A DNA stretch of 19,645 nt, taken from Scatocola faecipullorum (GTDB lineage: Bacteria > Pseudomonadota > Alphaproteobacteria > RF32 > CAG-239). Under the pieces are notes generated by a model. It did no database searches, had not been told where the DNA came from, and worked only from the letters and a program-made list of their open reading frames with translations. The stretch's first letter is position 1; each line of letters starts with the position of its first letter. A program made the position numbers and the translations under genes. Shown in pieces: positions 7,017 to 15,694 of this stretch. The stretch lies in assembly GCA_018714685.1 (NCBI GenBank), contig DVNC01000054.1:1-19645 (forward strand). Direction: 5' to 3'.

Positions 7017-10000
7017 TGTTTTCGCAGTATTTTATTGATAAGCCGCGTTTCGCCGGCGTTATTTCGATTATTATGATTTTGCTCGGACTGTTGGCCATAG
7101 CTGTTTTGCCGGTTTCCCAATATCCGCAAATTACGCCGCCGCAGATTGTCGTTTCCACCACTTATCCCGGTGCCAGTGCGCAGGTTCTGGTCGATACGGT
7201 TGCCGTACCGATTGAAAATCAGATTAACGGCGTGGAGAATATGCTTTACATGTCTTCAACCTCTGATGACAACGGCAGCTACACGTTGACGATTACCTTT
7301 GACGTCGGAACCGACCCTGATATTGCTCAGGTTAAGGTACAGAACCGTTTGCAGCAGGTGATGTCACAGTTGCCGACTTTGGTGGTGCAGGAAGGCGTTG
7401 ACGTTAAAACCAGTATGTCCAACATCCTCGGTATGCTGGTTCTGCGTTCGCCGAACAATACTTATAACGATCTCTATCTAAGCAATTTTGCCTATACCAA
7501 CATCAAAAATCCGATTTCCCGCATTAAAGGCATCGGCTCGGTTGACATTTACGGCCCGCAGTATTCCATGCGCGTCTGGCTCAACAGCGATAAAATTGCC
7601 GCCTTGGGCATTGACAGCACGACGATAGCCAATGCGATTTCTTCGCAAAACATTCAGGCTTCCATCGGGCAAATCGGCGCCGCGCCCAGCGGCAAAGATA
7701 CGCCGATGGTGCTTTCTCTGACGGCCAAAGGGCTGCTGAACACGGTAGAAGATTTTGAAAACATTGTCGTGGCTACCTCAAAAGACGGTGGTATCGTTCG
7801 CTTAAAAGACGTTTCCCGTATCGAACTCGGGGCTGACAATTACAGCATGAACGCCCATTTTGACAACGCTCCGGCGGTGGTTATCGGTCTGAGCCAAACG
7901 CCGAATACCAACTCGCTGCAGATTATGAATGATGTTAAAAAGGAAATCGAAGCGCTGAGCAAAACTTTTCCCGGAGATATGGAACTGAAGGTTGCCTACG
8001 ATTCGACGGATTATGTCCGCGCTTCGATTGCCAGCATTATTGAAACGCTGGTCATTACTTTTTCTCTGGTGGTTTTGGTAACCTACATCTTTCTCCAGAA
8101 AATGAAAACCACGCTGATTCCGCTGATAACCATACCGGTATCGCTGATTGCCACTTTTGCCGTTATTTATGTTTTGGGCTTTGATATTAATATTTTAACG
8201 TTGTTTGCCATGATTCTGGCTATCGGCCTGGTGGTGGACGATGCGATTATCGTGGTTGAGCGGGTGCAATATCTGATGGTCTATGAGAAAATGGACGCTC
8301 ATGACGCTTCGGTTAAAGCCATGCAGCAGATTGCCAGCGCAATCATTGCCACAACTTTCGTCTTGCTTTCGATTTTTATTCCCGTGGGGCTGATGGCCGG
8401 TATTACCGGAAAGATATATCAGCAGTTTGCCGTTACGATTGCTACGGCGGTTGTCTTCTCTGCCTTTAACGCTCTGACGCTCAGCCCGTCGCTTTGCGCC
8501 ATTTTCCTACGGGGCGACAAACAGGAAAATCCGCACGGTTTTTTCAAATGGTTTGATGATGTTATAGACTGGTTTAAAGGGCATTATTTAAATGTGGTCG
8601 GCTATTTTTCGTCTTTTCTCGGCGTGACGGTTATCGTTACGCTGGCGACAATCGGTGTTATCGGTTTTTTGTTTGCCAACACCGCAACGTCATTTCTGCC
8701 GGAGGAGGATCAGGGAATTATATTTGCCAATGTCCAGCTTGAAGATACGGCGACCATTAATCAGACGAATGAACTTTTGGCGCAAATCAGTGAACAGTCC
8801 ATGCAAATCAAAGGGGTTAAATACTTCATTTCGGTTGCCGGCTACTCGATATTGGGCGGCAGCGGCGAAAATGTGGCCTTGGGCGTTATCGGGCTGGACG
8901 AATGGTCGCAGCGCAAAAGCAAAAACCTGTCAATTGAAGCGATAACCGCGGCATTGCGCCGAAAATTTGCCGATAATGAACAGGCCGCAATTAACTTTTT
9001 TGCCCCTCCGTCAATTCCCGGCATCGGCAAAAGCGACGGTTTGTCGCTGGAATTGCTGTCAACCGACGGCAATGCTTCTCCTGCCGAACTTTACCGCTGG
9101 CTGGAAAAATATTTGGCCGCGTTGAACAAATCGCAGACGGTGGCCTATGCCTTCAGCACTTTTACTTCCGACACGCCGCACGTTTATCTTGATGTTGACC
9201 GGACCAAGCTTGAGGCTTATGATATAACGGTTTCCGACTTGTTCACCGCTCTTGCCAACAATCTCGGTTCGCGTTATATTAATAACATTACCTTAAGCGG
9301 CCAGGTAAATAAAGTTATCATTCAGGCGGACTTTCCTTATCGTCAGAATGTGGCCGATGTTGAAAACCTTTATGTCCGGTCCGGCAGCGGCGACTTAATC
9401 CGGTTGAAGAGTTTTGCCTCGGTACAAACCAGCATTTCGCCGAAAATTATTTATCGTTACAATCAATATACCGACGCCTCCGTAACCGCTCAGGCCAAAC
9501 CCGGAATCAGCACCGGCAGCGCCATTGCCGAAATCGCCGAGATTGCCGACAAAATTCTGCCCAAAGATTATCAGATTTCCTGGACCGGGTTGAGCCTGCA
9601 GGAAGTGGAAGCCGCCGGATTGGCCACCTTTTTGATTATTCTCGCTTTGGTCTTTTGCTATTTGTTTCTGGTTGCACTGTATGAAAGCTGGATGCTGGCT
9701 TTTGCCGTTATGTTTTCTACGGTGTTTGCGATTCTCGGCGCGCTGGTCGGTTTGCACCTGATGGGGCAGTCGCTGAGTATTTATGCCCAGCTCGGTTTGA
9801 TTATGCTGATTGGTCTGGCCGCCAAAAACGCCATTTTGATTGTCGAGTTTACCAAGGCTTACCGTGAGGAGGGAGAGTCTGTTCTTGAAGCCTCCAAAAA
9901 AGGGGCGGGCGAGCGGTTCCGCGCCGTGCTGATGACGGCAATGACCTTTATTCTCGGCGTTTTTCCGATGATTGTGGCAACCGGTGCCGGCGCTTCGTCA

Positions 10001-10183
10001 CAGATTGCTATCGGCACTTCCGTTTTCTACGGTATGATTGCCGCCACTTTTATCGGTATTATTTTTATTCCGGCGCTGTTTGCCGTATTTGAAACGCTGA
10101 AGGAATGGGGAGGCCGCGGCAGAACTGAACCTCAGCCGGCGGAAACCGCATCGGCCGGAAGGAGGCGTAAAAATGCAAAATAA
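7016..10183 (+). CDS. RND efflux pump inner-membrane transporter (HAE-1/AcrB type)
   Basis: 1055 residues, full length for a proton-driven multidrug pump that works as a trimer. The N-terminus is classic (YFIDKPRFAGVISIIMILLG, LPVSQYPQITPP, TTYPGASAQ). Two periplasmic loops alternate with two sets of membrane helices. The proton-relay aspartates are D408 and D409 (IGLVVDDAIIVVE), matching AcrB D407/D408, and the relay lysine is K937 (GLAAKNAILIVEF). The polar C-terminal tail is rich in Arg and Lys. Translation is coupled to the adaptor by a one-base overlap. The channel gene starts inside its last codons. Substrates cannot be read from sequence, but the architecture is that of drug, bile-salt or detergent exporters. 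Confidence 0.97.
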   Translation: MFSQYFIDKPRFAGVISIIMILLGLLAIAVLPVSQYPQITPPQIVVSTTYPGASAQVLVDTVAVPIENQINGVENMLYMSSTSDDNGSYTLTITFDVGTDPDIAQVKVQNRLQQVMSQLPTLVVQEGVDVKTSMSNILGMLVLRSPNNTYNDLYLSNFAYTNIKNPISRIKGIGSVDIYGPQYSMRVWLNSDKIAALGIDSTTIANAISSQNIQASIGQIGAAPSGKDTPMVLSLTAKGLLNTVEDFENIVVATSKDGGIVRLKDVSRIELGADNYSMNAHFDNAPAVVIGLSQTPNTNSLQIMNDVKKEIEALSKTFPGDMELKVAYDSTDYVRASIASIIETLVITFSLVVLVTYIFLQKMKTTLIPLITIPVSLIATFAVIYVLGFDINILTLFAMILAIGLVVDDAIIVVERVQYLMVYEKMDAHDASVKAMQQIASAIIATTFVLLSIFIPVGLMAGITGKIYQQFAVTIATAVVFSAFNALTLSPSLCAIFLRGDKQENPHGFFKWFDDVIDWFKGHYLNVVGYFSSFLGVTVIVTLATIGVIGFLFANTATSFLPEEDQGIIFANVQLEDTATINQTNELLAQISEQSMQIKGVKYFISVAGYSILGGSGENVALGVIGLDEWSQRKSKNLSIEAITAALRRKFADNEQAAINFFAPPSIPGIGKSDGLSLELLSTDGNASPAELYRWLEKYLAALNKSQTVAYAFSTFTSDTPHVYLDVDRTKLEAYDITVSDLFTALANNLGSRYINNITLSGQVNKVIIQADFPYRQNVADVENLYVRSGSGDLIRLKSFASVQTSISPKIIYRYNQYTDASVTAQAKPGISTGSAIAEIAEIADKILPKDYQISWTGLSLQEVEAAGLATFLIILALVFCYLFLVALYESWMLAFAVMFSTVFAILGALVGLHLMGQSLSIYAQLGLIMLIGLAAKNAILIVEFTKAYREEGESVLEASKKGAGERFRAVLMTAMTFILGVFPMIVATGAGASSQIAIGTSVFYGMIAATFIGIIFIPALFAVFETLKEWGGRGRTEPQPAETASAGRRRKNAK

Positions 10184-11612
10184 ACATCTGTTTTCTCTGC
10201 TGGCTTTCACCATGCTGGCTTCCTGTACCGTCGGGCCGGATTATGAACGTCCGCAGTTCTATCCGGATGCTGAAGTGGCTAAAAATCTGAAACTGGAACA
10301 GGCCGAAGCGTCACCGGTCGGCCAGGACTGGTATAAACAGTTTAATGACCCGGCGTTGAACCGTTTGATTGAACGGGCCTGGGCGGCCAGTCCCAACGTC
10401 CGGATTGCCGTCCATAAGCTGCGGGAGGCACGTTACGGTCTGCTGCGCAGCAATGTCCAGTCTTTCCCGATGCTGGATATCAATGCCGGCTACAATTATG
10501 ACAGAAGCAGCCGTGATATCGGTTTTTCGATAGACCGCGATTATTATCAGCTGGGAATGGATGCTTCATGGGAACTGGATATCTGGGGCGGTAACCGTCG
10601 GGCCGCTGAAGCTTCGCGGGCTTTGTTTGAGGCGGCCGGGGCCAATCTGGACAATGTCCGCCTGGTTATGGCGGCCGAAGTGGCCAATAACTATATCAGC
10701 CTGCGGACGGCACAGGAACAGTTGCGCGTAGCGCGTGAAAATCTGAAACTTCAGCAGGAAATCTATCAGCTGGTGCAGCAGAAATATGATGTCGGGCTGA
10801 CGGATTTTATTGCACTGAATCAGGCGCAGTATGCCGTTGAAAGCACCAAAACCCTTATTCCGCAATTGGAAAGCGAAATCGAAGCCTATAAAAACGCCGT
10901 TGCCGTTTTGCTGGGCGTGCTGCCCGATGATTTGGCCGGGACGTTGGACAACACCGCGGATAATCTGGTGCGCCGCCGGCTTTCCTATAATCTGAAACAG
11001 CTTTACCGTCTGCGGGTGGACGTCATCCGCAATCGACCCGATGTCCGTCTGGCCGAACAAAATCTGATTGCGCAAAACGCTGCCGTCGGCGAAGCGGTCG
11101 CTAACCTTTATCCCGATGTCAGCATTTCGGGGTTTGTCGGCTGGCAAAGCGGAAAAATTGCCGGCTTAATTAACGGTGACCACAGCACTTACAGCTATGC
11201 GCCGGCGTTAAAACTGCCGTTTTTCCATTGGAATCAGCTGATGAACACGGTCAACGAACAGAAAGAAGTTAAAGAACAATATGTTCTGAGCTATCAGAAT
11301 GCCGTCCTGAGCGCCGTCAGCGAACTGCGCAATTCGGTTGTCTCCATCCGGCAGGAAAGACAGCGCAATCAGGCCTATCGCAAATCGGTCAAAAATATGC
11401 GCAATGTGTTAAAATATACGTTAAGCAAATATAAAAACGGCTTGATTGATTTTAATGATTTGCTGCAGGCCGAACAGGAACTTTTGAAAGCCCAGACCGA
11501 ACTCCTGGCCAGCAACGGTTCAATCTATCAGTATCTGATAGCTTTTTACAAAGCGGCCGGCGGCGGTTTTAATTCCCGTTTTGCCGTTTGCGTCGATTGT
11601 GCAAAAACTTAA
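10173..11612 (+). CDS. RND efflux outer-membrane channel lipoprotein (NodT/OprM family)
   Basis: 479 residues, the TolC-like exit duct of the tripartite pump. A lipoprotein signal peptide ends in the lipobox LASC with acylated Cys18, followed by TVGPDYERP, the family hallmark. Two repeats of long helices alternate with barrel strands, including RLIERAWAASPNVRIA, SWELDIWGGNRR, and RNRPDVRLAEQNLIAQNA in the second half. A strong AAGGAGG lies 8 bases before the ATG, inside the pump gene's 3' end; the two genes overlap by 11 bases. Its stop codon overlaps that of the convergent lipoprotein gene by three bases (11609-11612). Confidence 0.96.
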   Translation: MQNKHLFSLLAFTMLASCTVGPDYERPQFYPDAEVAKNLKLEQAEASPVGQDWYKQFNDPALNRLIERAWAASPNVRIAVHKLREARYGLLRSNVQSFPMLDINAGYNYDRSSRDIGFSIDRDYYQLGMDASWELDIWGGNRRAAEASRALFEAAGANLDNVRLVMAAEVANNYISLRTAQEQLRVARENLKLQQEIYQLVQQKYDVGLTDFIALNQAQYAVESTKTLIPQLESEIEAYKNAVAVLLGVLPDDLAGTLDNTADNLVRRRLSYNLKQLYRLRVDVIRNRPDVRLAEQNLIAQNAAVGEAVANLYPDVSISGFVGWQSGKIAGLINGDHSTYSYAPALKLPFFHWNQLMNTVNEQKEVKEQYVLSYQNAVLSAVSELRNSVVSIRQERQRNQAYRKSVKNMRNVLKYTLSKYKNGLIDFNDLLQAEQELLKAQTELLASNGSIYQYLIAFYKAAGGGFNSRFAVCVDCAKT

Positions 11613-12073
11613 TAGTCGTTGTTGTTGAACGGAACGTCCTGCAAAACGCGCTGCGGTTTGTAAACGTAAATGTTGGTTACCGACGGCAGATTATACGTTC
11701 GGTGCCAATAACCTTTGTCTTCCATGCATAAACGGTATTCTTTGGGGTCGGAATCCGCATCGTCGCGCAGCGAGTTGACAACGATCGGCATAGCGCCGGG
11801 ATAAGGAATATAACTGGCCCAGATGCCTTTTTCCGCATGCCAGTCGGCTCGGATGTCCAGCTTGACTTCTTCCGAGTAAAACCAGGTGCGGAAATCGGGC
11901 AGACGGATATTTTCGGCTTTCCGCATGCATTCGGAATGGTCTCGGGCAAATTTCTCCACTCCGGTATTTTCTCTTTCCCAGTGATAAATAACCTGTCCTT
12001 CCCCGCGTGAAAACCATGAGCACGAACTCAGCAAAAGGCCGGAGAAGATGATTAGCGTCAGTTTTTTATTCAT
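11609..12073 (-). CDS. Small lipoprotein, unknown function
   Basis: 154 residues from the ATG of MNKKLTLIIF. A longer open frame exists, but it would run inside the transferase gene and hide the signal peptide. The signal ends in LLSSC with lipid-modified Cys18. The mature part has no recognised family; it holds two further cysteines (ECMRK, RLCMED) that could form a disulfide and a tyrosine- and tryptophan-rich C-terminal half (GYWHRTY, NIYVYKP). The start lies one base after the stop of the preceding gene (TAA-A-ATG) without a clear ribosome-binding site of its own, so translation is probably coupled. It converges with the efflux channel gene, with overlapping stops. Confidence 0.75.
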   Translation of the reverse strand: MNKKLTLIIFSGLLLSSCSWFSRGEGQVIYHWERENTGVEKFARDHSECMRKAENIRLPDFRTWFYSEEVKLDIRADWHAEKGIWASYIPYPGAMPIVVNSLRDDADSDPKEYRLCMEDKGYWHRTYNLPSVTNIYVYKPQRVLQDVPFNNNDY

Positions 12074-12074
12074 T

Positions 12075-12740
12075 TTAAAAGTCCAGGTTTGCATAATGTT
12101 TGGCCGGCAAAATGCCTTTAATGCTGTCACGCAGAATATCTTTGAAACTTGGGCGTGATTTGATTTTGGAATACCAGAGTTTGGCGTTCTTATAGCTTTC
12201 CCAGGGAACATCGCCCAGATAATCAATGACGGACAGATGCGCAGCAGCGGTAACGTCGGCCAAAGTAAAGGTCTCGCCGGCCAGATAATTGTTGCGTTCC
12301 GCCAGCCAGTCGATATATTCCAGATGAAAATTCAGATTGTTCAGTCCCACTTTAAGCACGCGGGAATCCGGTGCCAGCCCTTGGCCGAAACGCTTGTGAA
12401 CCTTTTCAACAACCACGTTGCGGTAAACTTCGCGATAAAATTTAACGTCAAACCATTCCGTCAGCCGGCGGACTTCGGCCCGGGCCTGAATTTCTGCCGG
12501 CAGCAGTTTGTAATCTTTGCTCACTTCCTCCAGAAACTCGCAAATGGCATAATTTCCTGAAATGACATTGCCGTCATAAACATATACCGGAAGTTCCCCC
12601 GCCGGATTTAATTTATAAACATCCTGCGACAGCCGCCAGGGTTCCTCCTCTTTCAGCACAAACAACATCCTTTTTTCGCTCATGGCGATTCGCACCTTGC
12701 GCGAAAAGGGAGATACCGGATGATGAATTAAAAGAACCAT
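12075..12740 (-). CDS. Glutathione S-transferase family protein
   Basis: 221 residues. The N-terminal thioredoxin-fold half carries HHPVSPFSRKVRIAM (candidate catalytic Ser10 or Ser13). The family cis-proline is Pro51 in NPAGELPVYV, followed by the glutathione-contact region GNVISGNYAICEFLEE. The C-terminal all-helical half includes the N-capping segment YLAGETFTLADVTAAAHL typical of these enzymes. It is a cytoplasmic protein that probably conjugates or binds glutathione; the substrate is unknown. AAGG lies 8 bases before the ATG. It is followed one base later by a lipoprotein gene. Confidence 0.88.
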   Translation of the reverse strand: MVLLIHHPVSPFSRKVRIAMSEKRMLFVLKEEEPWRLSQDVYKLNPAGELPVYVYDGNVISGNYAICEFLEEVSKDYKLLPAEIQARAEVRRLTEWFDVKFYREVYRNVVVEKVHKRFGQGLAPDSRVLKVGLNNLNFHLEYIDWLAERNNYLAGETFTLADVTAAAHLSVIDYLGDVPWESYKNAKLWYSKIKSRPSFKDILRDSIKGILPAKHYANLDF

Positions 12741-12838
12741 GGGTTTTACCTTGCAAAAATAAACAAATACTAAGATTGAGATAAGTTTAACAATAAGATT
12801 TTAAAGGTCAAGAGTTAAGCTCGCCGATCCGGTTTTAT

Positions 12839-13690
12839 TTATTTTTTGACAAAGGCCGGAGGAACCACGCCGGCGTTCTCGCGTTCAATCCGCTGAATCG
12901 TTTCAATCAGATGCTGTTTCATCTCCTGTTCATACTGTTTGTTGCTCAGCATTTTGGTCAGTGTCGCATACAGCGATTTTCTGTGGCGCGATGTTTTGGA
13001 AACACCGATGAATAAAGGCATATCCCATAACGATTGTTTGGTAAAACTGACTTGGTTGCGAATGCCCAGGCGCGATGTTTGGACAATGCCGTAATAATAG
13101 CTGGTGAAAACGTAATCGATTTCTCCGGTGAACAGTTTTTTATAAAGCTCTTCCGAGTTGTCAATATATTCGACATTGTAATTTTTCATTGCCTTTGAAA
13201 CATATCCGGCCAGATGTTCCCGGCTGTCCATGCCGCCTTTCAGCTTTTTGAGGTCGTCCATCTTTTTGACTTCGCCGATACGGTTGGGCAGCATAACCGC
13301 AGTCATCGGGTTGTTCAAAATCGACGGATAAACATATTCAATGCCGTTGTAAATGTCCGTATCGTAATAAATGCCCAAAATCAGGTCAATTTCGCCGCGC
13401 AGAATGTCCATCACCAAATCTTTGTAAGGCTTGTCAAGCACATAAGCCAGATCATAATGGTTGTCTTTGGCGTAATTTTCAATAAACTGGTCGTAAATGG
13501 TGTGCATTTTGGGAACGCTGTATTCGGCGGTTACCACTTCGCCGAACGGGGGATAGTCCAGAAAAGAAGTAACCCGCAGCCCCTTGCGCTGGTCATTCTT
13601 GTTGGATTGAACTTCCACCATTGCCGTCGCAGCGGAGGCCGTCAGGCAAAACAGCAGAAGCAGGGTGATTGATTTGATAAATTTAGCCAT
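12839..13690 (-). CDS. Periplasmic solute-binding protein, SBP_bac_3-like
   Basis: 283 residues with a Sec signal peptide (hydrophobic 5-20, cleavage near ASAATA, about residue 23). The mature part resembles family-3 solute-binding proteins of amino-acid importers: LRVTSFLDYPPFG near the start, LVMDILRGEIDLILG in lobe 1, MDDLKKLKGGMDSRE at the hinge and lobe 2 start, and LFTGEIDYVFTSYYYG. No permease or ATPase gene is adjacent, so it may serve a transporter elsewhere or act as a sensor; the ligand is unknown. AGGGGA sits 7 bases before the ATG. It is divergent from flaF over a 131-bp very AT-rich gap. Confidence 0.82.
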   Translation of the reverse strand: MAKFIKSITLLLLFCLTASAATAMVEVQSNKNDQRKGLRVTSFLDYPPFGEVVTAEYSVPKMHTIYDQFIENYAKDNHYDLAYVLDKPYKDLVMDILRGEIDLILGIYYDTDIYNGIEYVYPSILNNPMTAVMLPNRIGEVKKMDDLKKLKGGMDSREHLAGYVSKAMKNYNVEYIDNSEELYKKLFTGEIDYVFTSYYYGIVQTSRLGIRNQVSFTKQSLWDMPLFIGVSKTSRHRKSLYATLTKMLSNKQYEQEMKQHLIETIQRIERENAGVVPPAFVKK

Positions 13691-13752
13691 GGCCTGTCCC
13701 CTAACAAAATTTTAACAATATATTATAATATTATATATGGTCATATCGTCAG

Positions 13753-13775
13753 CTAACCATAAATTAACCAAATTA
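13753..13775 (+). promoter_or_regulatory. CtrA-like box upstream of flaF
   Basis: CTAA-N7-TTAACC at 13753-13769 matches the CtrA consensus TTAA-N7-TTAA with one mismatch. Overlapping it, 13755-13775 is a 21-mer repeated with one mismatch at 15614-15634 upstream of the prepilin-fliX pair. It lies about 47 bp before the flaF ATG, in the gap shared with the solute-binding protein gene. Confidence 0.45.
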
Positions 13776-13821
13776 TGTTAAAAAAGATTTTAGATTTTGT
13801 TTTTTTTCGCAGGTAAAAATT

Positions 13822-14211
13822 ATGGATGTATCACAAAAATATTCTAATGCCGAAATCTCATCAATGGGGCAGGTCGAATTGGAAAGCCGGGCTTTCATCC
13901 GTGCCGCTTCATCGTTAAATTCTATCAAGGAACATTGGGATACCGAACAGGATCATTTAATGGAAGCGCTGGATAAAAACCGCCGCCTCTGGACAATTAT
14001 TGCCAGCGCCATGAAAGAGGAAGACTGTCCTCAGCCGCCGGAAATCCGCAACAATATCCTTAACCTGGCCCTGTTTGTCTTCCGTCGGACGATTGACGTG
14101 ATTTCCGAGCCAAAGCCGGAAAGCCTGAATATTTTGATCAGTATCAATATGAACATAGCCAAAGGCCTGGCCGAACATAATCCCGAAACGCAAACGTCCG
14201 CTCCGGAATGA
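13822..14211 (+). CDS. flaF: Flagellar biosynthesis regulator FlaF
   Basis: 129 residues, usual FlaF length. Matches to the family as I know it: the central NRRLWTIIASAM (53-64), PPEIRNNILNLALFVFRRT (72-90), and the C-terminal LNILISINMNIAKGL (102-116). In Caulobacter FlaF works with FlbT in coordinating flagellin translation and secretion. Here neither flbT nor any flagellin gene is adjacent; it stands alone between a solute-binding protein and a lipoprotein gene. AGGT lies about 8 bases before the ATG. A CtrA-like box upstream suggests cell-cycle control. A strong hairpin follows the stop. Confidence 0.85.
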   Translation: MDVSQKYSNAEISSMGQVELESRAFIRAASSLNSIKEHWDTEQDHLMEALDKNRRLWTIIASAMKEEDCPQPPEIRNNILNLALFVFRRTIDVISEPKPESLNILISINMNIAKGLAEHNPETQTSAPE

Positions 14212-14228
14212 TTGACAGAAATGCAAAA

Positions 14229-14255
14229 AAAAAGCCGCTTTAAAGCGGCTTTTTT
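14229..14255. terminator. Bidirectional terminator between flaF and lipoprotein gene
   Basis: Self-complementary AAAAGCCGCTTTAAAGCGGCTTTT core flanked by an A run on the left and a T run on the right. It lies between convergent genes (flaF stop at 14211, lipoprotein stop at 14270) and can serve both. Confidence 0.9.
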
Positions 14256-14269
14256 ACGAGTGTCGATTA

Positions 14270-14788
14270 TCAGATTGACTGCAAAGCGTAAATATCCTTA
14301 ACCGTCCAGTTTCCGGACCGGTTGTTCAAAACATAGATGATATTGCCTTTGCAAAGGCCGAACCAGACGCCGTTGCAGTCGCTTTTGGTGTAAACTTCCA
14401 CCGTGTGGGCGTCAATCGGTTTTAACTTGACGATTTGGAAACTGGCCTGAGTCGGACGCTGCAGACTCTCATCTTCCATAAATGTAAATTTGGGAAGCTT
14501 TTTCGGGTCGCATTCCGGAAGCTTGTGATTAATGGTGCATTTAAGCTGCAAATCGATTGCACAAACGACTTCGCTGCCTTTGTCGCATTTTCCCGGCAGA
14601 TTCGCCGCATCGTAATGATAGGTGATTTCTTCAAACTTGATATCAAACTGGGGTTTGGTCACAATTTGTTCGCCGGCCTCCAGTGCCTGTTCTGTTGAAA
14701 GTTCCGAAACCTGAGTCTGTTCCTCTTTTTTGTCCGAACAGGAACTGATGAGCAAGACGGCCCCCAGAGCAAACCAAAAATTTTTCAT
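14270..14788 (-). CDS. Lipoprotein, unknown function
   Basis: 172 residues from the ATG of MKNFWFALG, chosen because AAGGA sits 7 bases upstream; a TTG two codons earlier is weaker. The signal peptide ends in LISSC with lipidated Cys17. A charged linker (DKKEEQTQVSEL) follows. The mature domain has three cysteine pairs' worth of residues (KCDKG, VVCAID, LKCTI, PECDP, SDCNG, GLCKG), suggesting disulfides in the periplasm. Its end, VLNNRSGNWTVKDIY, looks like a small beta-rich fold. No family is recognised. It probably forms a single-gene transcript between two terminators. Confidence 0.78.
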   Translation of the reverse strand: MKNFWFALGAVLLISSCSDKKEEQTQVSELSTEQALEAGEQIVTKPQFDIKFEEITYHYDAANLPGKCDKGSEVVCAIDLQLKCTINHKLPECDPKKLPKFTFMEDESLQRPTQASFQIVKLKPIDAHTVEVYTKSDCNGVWFGLCKGNIIYVLNNRSGNWTVKDIYALQSI

Positions 14789-14897
14789 TTTCAAATCCTT
14801 GTCAGTAAATTTTAAGACAAATTATTTATATGTCATCAAAAGACGGCTGTCCAGAAAGATTTAAGGGCTTCACACCAAAAATTAAACCTTCGGCCAT

Positions 14898-14929
14898 AAA
14901 AAAAGGAGGAAAACTTCCTCCTTTTTTTT
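14898..14929 (-). terminator. Terminator after outer-membrane protein gene
   Basis: Stem GGAGGAA / TTCCTCC with a 3-base loop, flanked by seven A and eight T, so it is a strong hairpin readable on both strands. It lies 15 bp after the stop of the barrel gene at 14945. Confidence 0.9.
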
Positions 14930-14944
14930 AAGAACTTTCCGCAT

Positions 14945-15502
14945 TTAGAATGAATATCTGATACCTGCGGTGTATTCCCACATATCGTCAAAATTGTCAA
15001 TGTCGTTGAGGTTGACATAGCGAACCAAACCGCGGACGGAGAATTTGTCATCGATTTTGTATTGCAAGCCGCCGCCGAAACGATAGCCGATGCCATGGTC
15101 ACGCTGATCTTTCGGAGCGTAAAAACCGCTGTAGTTTTTGTCAAAGGTATATTCGCCGATACCCATGGTTCCGACCAGAGAGAAAACCTGATCGCAGCCC
15201 AGCGGCAGATAACCCATCAAATCCAAACCGTAAGCCTGGAAAGAAGTTTGATTTTCAATGCCGTTAACATGTTTTTTGTCGTCATCGGAATACTGGTAGA
15301 AAACTTCGGTTCCGAAATATTTGTTATATTCGGTACCGACGTTAACCGAGGCGGAATTGTATTTCGGGCTCTGATGGTCGGCATCGGCGTCAGTATAGTT
15401 ATAATCCAAACCGACATAAGGTTTGAAATCGGAAGCATTGGCATTGGCGCTGAAAGCCAGAGCGGAAACAGCCACCATTAAAGAAGAAACGGCATATTTC
15501 AT
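14945..15502 (-). CDS. Outer-membrane beta-barrel protein (opacity/OmpA-barrel like)
   Basis: 185 residues from the ATG of MKYAVSSLMV, with AAGGA 6 bases upstream; an in-frame GTG five codons earlier lacks such a site. The signal peptide is cleaved after SANANA (about residue 23). The mature part alternates short amphipathic strands and polar loops (FKPYVGLDYNYTD, YFGTEVFYQYSDD, YRFGGGLQYKIDDKFSVRG). It ends in IRYSF, the aromatic C-terminus recognised by the barrel-assembly machinery. The size fits an eight-stranded barrel. Ligand or role is unknown. A perfect 16-bp palindrome lies 27 bp upstream of the start, and a terminator follows the stop. Confidence 0.85.
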   Translation of the reverse strand: MKYAVSSLMVAVSALAFSANANASDFKPYVGLDYNYTDADADHQSPKYNSASVNVGTEYNKYFGTEVFYQYSDDDKKHVNGIENQTSFQAYGLDLMGYLPLGCDQVFSLVGTMGIGEYTFDKNYSGFYAPKDQRDHGIGYRFGGGLQYKIDDKFSVRGLVRYVNLNDIDNFDDMWEYTAGIRYSF

Positions 15503-15528
15503 AAAATTTCCTTTCACTGAGATTTAAT

Positions 15529-15544
15529 GGGGATAATTATCCCC
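15529..15544. promoter_or_regulatory. Perfect 16-bp palindrome upstream of barrel gene
   Basis: GGGGATAATTATCCCC is fully self-complementary with no spacer. It sits 27 bp before the barrel gene's ATG and contains GATAAT, a near -10 box. It could be a dimeric-repressor operator or a 5'-leader hairpin. Confidence 0.45.
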
Positions 15545-15613
15545 GATTTAACTATACCCCACTATATCGCATATTTCTGAAATGTGAAGTAAAAATATAT
15601 TACCAATGTTACA

Positions 15614-15634
15614 AACTATAAATTAACCAAATTA
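15614..15634 (+). promoter_or_regulatory. Shared 21-bp motif upstream of prepilin-fliX
   Basis: AACTATAAATTAACCAAATTA differs at one base from 13755-13775 upstream of flaF. It contains TTAACC and an N5-spaced TTAA pair rather than the N7 spacing of classic CtrA sites. It lies 61 bp before the prepilin ATG. Confidence 0.4.
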
Positions 15635-15694
15635 ATTTATCATTGTTAAGATTAACAAAAAGTGCTATAACTAATAGCTGACGGAGGTGGCAGA

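Noticed and set aside
12074..12226. Longer start for the lipoprotein at 11609-12073
   Set aside because: The extension lies wholly inside the transferase gene in another frame and would bury a clear lipoprotein signal peptide.
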